A model generated the notes under the pieces. It made no database searches and was not told the origin of the DNA. It was given only the letters and a program-made list of their open reading frames with translations. 10,542 bases of DNA from JAENWH01 sp038248745 (GTDB lineage: Bacteria; Bacillota; Clostridia; Peptostreptococcales; Anaerovoracaceae): positions 1-10,542 of the forward strand of contig JBBRXC010000051.1 in assembly GCA_038248745.1 (NCBI GenBank), given 5' to 3'. Made by a program: the position numbers and the translations under genes. This document shows positions 6,314 through 10,542 of this stretch, one piece after another (the first letter of the stretch is position 1; each line of letters starts with the position of its first letter).

Positions 6314-6837
6314 TAATAACTTGTTTCTATTACCCCATAATCTGCATTTTTTCGTTTGTATGCTACGCTGACTGCATCTGTCTCAACATCTAAGAATATG
6401 AAAAAATTGTGTTCCATTAATTCCATTTGTATGACAGCTTCTTCAACGGACATTGGTATTAATTCAAGTTTTTTCGTCTTTACAACCTTGATGTCATCTG
6501 CTTCTTCAATATCAGGTAATTCAGTAAATGTAAATTCCTTATGTTCCTTATGTTTACGTTGTAGTTTTGTTTTGTACCTTGACATTTGAGTTGAAAGTTT
6601 ATCGATGACTCTGTCAATTGCATCATAGGCGGCATCTGCTGTTTCCTCTGCTCTAAAGATTGTACCCTTGGCGTTGATTGTCGCTTCTACCTTTTCATTG
6701 CCCTTCTCAGCGGAAAGCATAATATTTACCACTATGTCATCTGAAAAGTATTTGCTTAGCTTTTGAATTTTCTTTTCAATGGTATCCTTAAGGTGTTCGC
6801 TGGCATTAATATTTTTGCTTGTTATTGTTACTTTCAT
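6313..6837 (-). CDS. hpf: Ribosome hibernation-promoting factor, long form (HPF/RaiA/YfiA family)
   Basis: Binds the decoding centre of the 30S subunit in starvation or stress and pairs ribosomes into inactive 100S dimers. The 174 residues have the two-domain layout of the long form. The N-terminal S30AE domain (about 1-100) starts MKVTITSKNINASEHLKDTIEKKI and ends in the basic tail RYKTKLQRKHKEHK; after a short acidic linker comes the C-terminal dimerisation domain (about 117-174; KVVKTKKLELIPMSVEEAV, MELMEHNFFIF). GGGAGG at 6845-6850 precedes the ATG at 6835-6837. An extended -10 promoter lies 41 bp upstream, so hpf can be transcribed apart from comFC. A raiA-type structured RNA lies between comFC and this gene, the arrangement that gave that RNA its name. 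Identification is secure. Confidence 0.96.
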   Translation of the reverse strand: MKVTITSKNINASEHLKDTIEKKIQKLSKYFSDDIVVNIMLSAEKGNEKVEATINAKGTIFRAEETADAAYDAIDRVIDKLSTQMSRYKTKLQRKHKEHKEFTFTELPDIEEADDIKVVKTKKLELIPMSVEEAVIQMELMEHNFFIFLDVETDAVSVAYKRKNADYGVIETSY

Positions 6838-6878
6838 AATATAACCTCCCTTTTGTTTCCTGTTGGTGTCTTTTATGT

Positions 6879-6887
6879 ATTATACCA
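6879..6887 (-). promoter_or_regulatory. Extended -10 promoter of hpf
   Basis: The minus strand reads TGGTATAAT: a perfect TATAAT (6879-6884) preceded by TG one base upstream. No good -35 hexamer lies 17 bp upstream, as is common for extended -10 promoters. The expected start leaves a leader of about 35 nt carrying GGGAGG. I do not see sigma-B or sigma-H boxes such as those that drive hpf in Bacillus subtilis. Confidence 0.65.
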
Positions 6888-6961
6888 CATTTAGGCCAGA
6901 AATCACTACCCGGCAAAAATAATTTTACCAAATCGAGCCCAATATAGTCAATATGGACACC

Positions 6962-7025
6962 AGAGACAATGTACACCGTCCTTGAATAAGATAAGAGACA
7001 ATGTACACTGTTCTTGAATAAGATA
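6962..7025. repeat. 32-bp tandem duplication overlapping the 3' end of the raiA-type RNA
   Basis: Bases 6962-6993 and 6994-7025 are identical except for two C/T changes. Each contains the near-palindrome ACAATGTACA(C/C)(C/T)GT and ends in GAATAAGATA. In the right copy, GAATAAGATA (7016-7025) is the outer part of the closing stem of the RNA at 7016-7206, so the left copy repeats that RNA's 3' tail and downstream sequence. The pair lies between the RNA and the hpf promoter. Confidence 0.88.
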
Positions 7026-7206
7026 AAGGAATTGTTCAGCTGACCTGGTCTTTGACCCCACACCTGCCTGTCTGACTTTGTCAGAGGACTTACATCTAAG
7101 CTACGCCATGATCACTGCCGCTTTGCGAACAGCTTACGTGGATCCTTTTGCCCGTAACTAGCTTGGACTTTCAACCACAGACCTGAACAATTCCTTTATC
7201 CTACTC
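7016..7206 (-). ncRNA. raiA RNA: raiA motif RNA (structured non-coding RNA between comFC and hpf/raiA)
   Basis: A 190-nt segment on the minus strand is closed by a long stem: 7022-7039 (GATAAAGGAATTGTTCAG) is the exact reverse complement of 7183-7200. Outward extension to 7016/7206 gives 24 pairs on the minus RNA with two G-U wobbles. Those two positions would be A-C mismatches on plus, which fixes the strand. Inside are AAA-loop hairpins at 7071-7085 (6-bp stem), 7047-7057 (4 bp) and 7119-7127 (3 bp), plus a long-range AAGCTA/TAGCTT pairing (7159-7164 with 7098-7103). Size, complex fold and position between comFC and raiA/hpf match the raiA RNA class known from Firmicutes and Actinobacteria. 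A weak TAGTAT -10 box (7211-7216) overlaps the comFC stop and fits a start near 7206; processing from the comFC transcript is the alternative. No intrinsic terminator is evident. Its molecular function is not settled, to my knowledge. Confidence 0.82.
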
Positions 7207-7213
7207 CTCTATA

Positions 7214-8089
7214 CTAGGATGACATTTTCTCCGAAAAAACTCTATTTCCTCCAGCGGCAAAACAAATCGTATAAATTCTCCATGCGCCATTATCTAATAA
7301 CAGCTTGCTACATTCATCTAGTGTGCTTCCCGTGGTGAAAATATCATCAACCAGGAGTATTGTTTTACCTTCGATAGTTTTGTCTTTGCCTATTTTACCC
7401 TTTTCTGAAGTAAGAGTAAAGGCATCTTTCACATTTTCTCTTCTTTCTTGCGGATTCATTTTATTCATTGGTTTGGTCACCCTTGACCTGATTATCAGTT
7501 TCTGATCAAAAGGTACATCAAATCTTTTGCTGATCCCTTTTGCCAGTAGGGCCGCCTGATTATATCCCCGTTTTCTTTCCTTTTTTTTATGCATAGGTAT
7601 GGGAATAATGAGGTCTATAGATAAATTTTCAACGGCAAGACGGTCGTACATGATTTCCGCAAGTTTATCACCGAAATATGGTTTAGAATGATATTTATAA
7701 TCTCTGATAATTAATTTTTCATACATGCCATATTCTGCACAGGTGAATCCCTGCACAAAAAAATGTTCAGTTTCTATGCAATCATTACAGATAGTCCTCC
7801 TGTAATTCTCGCCAAGAACCTTCCCGCACTTGTTACACGTTTTTTCGTTTGCCCAGTGAAGATTTCTAACGCAGGCATCGCATAAGGAATAAGGCCTAGT
7901 GTCATCTATCATATTTTCGCAGCAAATACAATAAATATTTGAAGGGAAAACCAGTTCCTTTAATCTCTCTATTACAGTTAGGAATGCTCCTTTTAGCTTC
8001 TTTCGATCCAGCGTCTTCCCATCAAGTTCCATTCTTCTAAAATCCTCCATAGACCAAAGAGTCCATATTTCAGAATTATTTTGGCACAT
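7214..8089 (-). CDS. comFC: ComFC-type protein: zinc-finger plus phosphoribosyltransferase-like domain
   Basis: The family is linked to DNA uptake and recombination of single-stranded DNA, and is widespread even where competence is not known. The protein has four cysteine clusters typical of its N-terminal zinc part: CICC (54-57), CDAC (70-73), CNKC (85-88) and CNDC (101-104). A type I phosphoribosyltransferase-like domain follows: LIIPIPMH (160-167), the family motif KRGYNQA (173-179) and the PRPP-type loop ILLVDDIFTTGSTL (244-257). The longest frame is 291 residues, about 40 more than many relatives. The ATG at 8087-8089 has AAGGG at 8098-8102, 8 nt upstream, and is accepted here. In-frame ATGs at 8048-8050 and 8030-8032 (the latter after GGAGG, 11 nt away) would remove 13 or 19 residues and are real alternatives. 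It follows recD2 by 14 bp, suggesting one transcript and a shared DNA-processing role. Confidence 0.92.
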   Translation of the reverse strand: MCQNNSEIWTLWSMEDFRRMELDGKTLDRKKLKGAFLTVIERLKELVFPSNIYCICCENMIDDTRPYSLCDACVRNLHWANEKTCNKCGKVLGENYRRTICNDCIETEHFFVQGFTCAEYGMYEKLIIRDYKYHSKPYFGDKLAEIMYDRLAVENLSIDLIIPIPMHKKKERKRGYNQAALLAKGISKRFDVPFDQKLIIRSRVTKPMNKMNPQERRENVKDAFTLTSEKGKIGKDKTIEGKTILLVDDIFTTGSTLDECSKLLLDNGAWRIYTICFAAGGNRVFSEKMSS

Positions 8090-8103
8090 TTTAGTAGCCC
8101 TTA

Positions 8104-10308
8104 TTACAAAAACGCTTTTAGCCTGACAGAAAGGCCCGAATATCTTTCTGTAATGCTGTTATTATCCACCATATCATGCATTCTTTGCTCGGAGCCAACT
8201 AAAACAACGGCTTCCTTGCCTCGGGTGACAGCAGTATACAATAAATTTCTGGTGGCAAGCATTGGGGTGAACCAGGACATGGGAACGATGACAATTGGGA
8301 ATTCGCTTCCCTGACTTTTATGGACTGTAATCGCGTAAGAATGCTCTAGTTCCTCGATATGGGCAAAATCATACGCAGCATATTTTTCCTCATCAAAGGC
8401 CACAGTGATTTCGTTAAATTCTGCGTCTATGGCTTTTATGAACCCAACCTCTCCATTAAAGACACCTTGGCCTTCTGTAAAATCCTCATACCTTTTCCAT
8501 GCAAGTTGATAATTGTTTTTTATCTGCATGACCTTATCGCCCACCCTGAATATTTTTTCACCAAACTTCTTTTCAGCCAGTCCAGGTTTTGCGGGATTCA
8601 GCAGCCTTTGAAGTTCTTTGTTCAAGTTAATACTACCGATTAGGCCTTTTCTTACAGGGGTTAATACCTGAATATCTTTGACAGCATCACAGTGTTTATA
8701 ATAATTCGGCAATCTTGTTGTGCACAATTCCTTGATGGTATCAAGCATTTCCTTTTCGCCTTTTTTTCGCATGAAGAAAAAATCCTTGTCCTTTTCATTA
8801 CAGTCCGGATATTCTCCCCTATTAATTTTATGTGCATTGACAACGATTAGGCTTTCACTGGCCTGCCTAAATATTTCAGTCAGTTTTACCGAATAAATCA
8901 GTTCACTGTCGATGATATCCCGGAGCACATTCCCTGCCCCCACCGAAGGAAGCTGATCCGCATCTCCAACGATAATCAATCTAGTCCCTGGTTTGATTGC
9001 TGCCAGAAGTCCATTCATCAGCAAAATATCTATCATAGAAGCTTCGTCGATAATAATGGCATCATACGCCAGCTGGTCCTCGGCATTTTTCCCAAAACGC
9101 ATATTATCATCGCTTTCTGAGTAATAGTACTCAAGAAGCCTGTGTATGGTGGTTGCCATATACCCCGAGGTTTCTGTAATTCTTTTAGCTGCCCGGCCTG
9201 TTGGCGCGGCAATGGCGGTTGTCATCTCACAATGCTTTAAAATGTTCAAAATACTGTTTATAATCGTTGTCTTTCCAGTCCCCGGACCCCCGGTAATAAC
9301 GGAAACTCCACTAAGCAAGGAGGATTTAACGGCATACTTTTGATTTTCCGATAGGAGCATCCCCGTTTCTCTTTCAGTTATTTCAATTTGTTGGTCGAGA
9401 TTCGCATAAATGGGTTTTAACGTCGCTTCGTTTATGGCAATCAGGTTTTTGCACACATTTTGTTCTGCAATGAAATATGGGTATAAAAAAACAACAGGCC
9501 TGTTTTCCAGGTTTTCAATATGGATATCCCCCTCAAATGCCATTCTGACAAGAATATCATGAACCAGTTCCGCCCCTACATCCATTATTTCTCCCGCTTT
9601 TTCACAAAGAAATTTTTGCGGCATAAAGGTATTGCCTTCATTTGTATAATGCCAAAGGGTATATTTAATGCCACTTTCAATTCTAAATTCATCCTCTTTT
9701 GCAATGCCCATTTTTTCTGCAATGGCGTCAGCTTTCTTAAATCCTATGCCAAAAATATCATCAACAAGCTGATATGGATTTGCTTGAACTGCAGCGATGG
9801 TATCTGAGCCATATACCTTATAAAGTTTCATGGCGTAGTTGGTTGAAATACCATATTGCTGAAAATAAAGAGCAACCCCAGCAAATTCTCTATGGATTGC
9901 ATAGGCTGCTGCAATTGTATCTGCTTTTTTTTGTCCGATCCCCTCAACTTCAGCGAGACGGTCAGGCTCTTCCTCTAAAATTCGTAATGTTTCTGAACCG
10001 AATTTTTTTACGATGCAAGCTGCTGTTTTTTTTCCAATGCCTTTTAATGCTCCCGATGCCAGAAAGTTTTCAATACCTTCATCCGTTGTCGGCATTATTT
10101 CCTCGTACTCAGAAATAGCAAACTGTTCTCCATAGCTTGCGTGTGTCTTCCAGATTCCCGACAGTTTAAAGGTTCTTCCCTTGTCAGTTGCCGGGATATA
10201 CCCCACCCCAGTGAATTGTTCCTCTGCATTTTCAAAAACGGCTATTGTATAGCCGTTGTCTTTGTTTCTGTAAATGATGTCTGATATGGTTCCCTGTCTT
10301 TGTTCCAT
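8104..10308 (-). CDS. recD2: RecD2-type 5'-3' DNA helicase (SF1B)
   Basis: ATP-driven helicase moving 5'-3' on single-stranded DNA. In bacteria without RecBC, RecD2 acts in repair and in restarting or stabilising replication forks. The 734 residues include an N-terminal OB-like part (about 1-75) and helix-hairpin-helix motifs near 86-104 (ALKGIGKKTAACIVKKFG), 121-133 (VEGIGQKKADTIA) and 185-197 (IFGIGFKKADAIA). The SF1B motor follows: Walker A GGPGTGKTT (340-348, Lys346), Walker B IIIDEAS (418-424), VGDADQLPSVGAGN (447-460), the FRQA arginine motif (480-483), VHKSQGSEF (662-670) and YTAVTRGKE (691-699). The long N-terminal region distinguishes RecD2 from RecD of RecBCD. The ATG at 10306-10308 follows AAAGGA with 6 nt spacing. 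No recB or recC is in the window. All motor motifs are intact. Confidence 0.96.
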   Translation of the reverse strand: MEQRQGTISDIIYRNKDNGYTIAVFENAEEQFTGVGYIPATDKGRTFKLSGIWKTHASYGEQFAISEYEEIMPTTDEGIENFLASGALKGIGKKTAACIVKKFGSETLRILEEEPDRLAEVEGIGQKKADTIAAAYAIHREFAGVALYFQQYGISTNYAMKLYKVYGSDTIAAVQANPYQLVDDIFGIGFKKADAIAEKMGIAKEDEFRIESGIKYTLWHYTNEGNTFMPQKFLCEKAGEIMDVGAELVHDILVRMAFEGDIHIENLENRPVVFLYPYFIAEQNVCKNLIAINEATLKPIYANLDQQIEITERETGMLLSENQKYAVKSSLLSGVSVITGGPGTGKTTIINSILNILKHCEMTTAIAAPTGRAAKRITETSGYMATTIHRLLEYYYSESDDNMRFGKNAEDQLAYDAIIIDEASMIDILLMNGLLAAIKPGTRLIIVGDADQLPSVGAGNVLRDIIDSELIYSVKLTEIFRQASESLIVVNAHKINRGEYPDCNEKDKDFFFMRKKGEKEMLDTIKELCTTRLPNYYKHCDAVKDIQVLTPVRKGLIGSINLNKELQRLLNPAKPGLAEKKFGEKIFRVGDKVMQIKNNYQLAWKRYEDFTEGQGVFNGEVGFIKAIDAEFNEITVAFDEEKYAAYDFAHIEELEHSYAITVHKSQGSEFPIVIVPMSWFTPMLATRNLLYTAVTRGKEAVVLVGSEQRMHDMVDNNSITERYSGLSVRLKAFL

Positions 10309-10379
10309 CCGTTTTCCTTTAGACTAATTGCCTTTAGCAAAGATTATTGAATTCTTGTATCTATTCCCTTGGGTAATGA

Positions 10380-10542
10380 TCATTTAACCCACTTCAATTT
10401 TCTGAAAGAGGCGGCAAGTTTGCTTTTGCTGAACTGCCTTGCGTATCTTAACATTTCACTTCTCGTATTCAAATGTGGCTTCATATGAACAACATCGATG
10501 AGCATCAGTAATATGTTCCCGATTTTTTCACCTTCGGCAATG
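10380..10542 (-). CDS. 3' end of an unidentified gene, cut by the right window edge
   Basis: An open frame enters from the right edge and ends at TGA (10380-10382), giving the last 53 residues of a protein. The visible tail reads ...EGEKIGNILLMLIDVVHMKPHLNTRS... and ends in a strongly basic stretch (RQFSKSKLAASFRKLKWVK). There is no membrane helix or metal motif. I cannot name the family from this fragment. It is on the same strand as recD2, with a 71-bp gap (10309-10379) holding only the recD2 ribosome binding site and no clear terminator, so it may belong to the same transcript. Confidence 0.6.
   Translation of the reverse strand, partial: IAEGEKIGNILLMLIDVVHMKPHLNTRSEMLRYARQFSKSKLAASFRKLKWVK

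Noticed and set aside
6806..7063. Minus-strand 85-residue frame overlapping the hpf start
   Set aside because: It crosses the hpf promoter and ribosome binding site and part of the 32-bp repeat and the structured RNA, and shows no recognisable domain.
7022..7200. Small transposon-like element (MITE) with 18-bp terminal inverted repeats
   Set aside because: The inner hairpins, the wobble pairs that work only on the minus strand, and the comFC-hpf location fit the raiA RNA better. No target-site duplication is seen; the outer 32-bp repeat lies on one side only.
9774..10118. Plus-strand 114-residue frame and other plus-strand frames within recD2, glmM, cdaR and cdaA
   Set aside because: They lie antisense inside genes with clear family motifs, and lack good ribosome binding sites and recognisable domains.

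Overview
This 10.5-kb window looks like chromosome from a low-GC Clostridia-type member of the Bacillota. Supporting signs are AT-rich DNA, strong AGGAGG-like ribosome binding sites, the cdaA-cdaR-glmM-glmS gene order, a long-form HPF, RecD2 without RecBC, and a structured RNA of the raiA type between comFC and hpf. Every gene I can support reads on the minus strand, so the window is read from right to left. The species cannot be named from the sequence.

Right part (10542 to 6313): the 3' end of an unidentified gene, then recD2 (5'-3' helicase) and comFC (phosphoribosyltransferase-like, DNA-uptake family) 14 bp apart. Next comes a ~190-nt folded RNA that I identify as the raiA motif RNA, then a 32-bp tandem duplication, then hpf/raiA (ribosome hibernation factor) with its own extended -10 promoter.

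Middle part (6312 to 4436): one orphan gene (5178-6026) encoding a 282-residue protein with a probable PD-(D/E)XK-type nuclease core. Non-coding DNA rich in repeats flanks it: a 15-bp array right after the hpf stop codon, a 30-bp x5 array right after the orphan gene's stop codon, a 25-bp x4 palindromic array, an 11-bp x3 array, and a cluster of TATACG hexamers including a hairpin.

Left part (4435 to 1): the c-di-AMP / cell-wall precursor operon cdaA-cdaR-glmM-glmS, with a good sigma-A promoter in front of cdaA and tight, partly overlapping gene junctions. CdaA makes c-di-AMP and CdaR is its membrane-anchored regulator. GlmM makes glucosamine-1-phosphate and is a known CdaA partner in Firmicutes. 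GlmS makes the glucosamine-6-phosphate that GlmM uses. glmS runs off the left edge, and there is no room for a glmS ribozyme in front of it.

The most noteworthy items are the raiA-type RNA, whose 3' end is partly copied by a 32-bp duplication, the unusual density of unrelated short tandem arrays around the orphan nuclease-like gene, and the palindromic array just upstream of the c-di-AMP operon promoter. I found no CRISPR array, insertion sequence, tRNA, rRNA or complete prophage or defence island.
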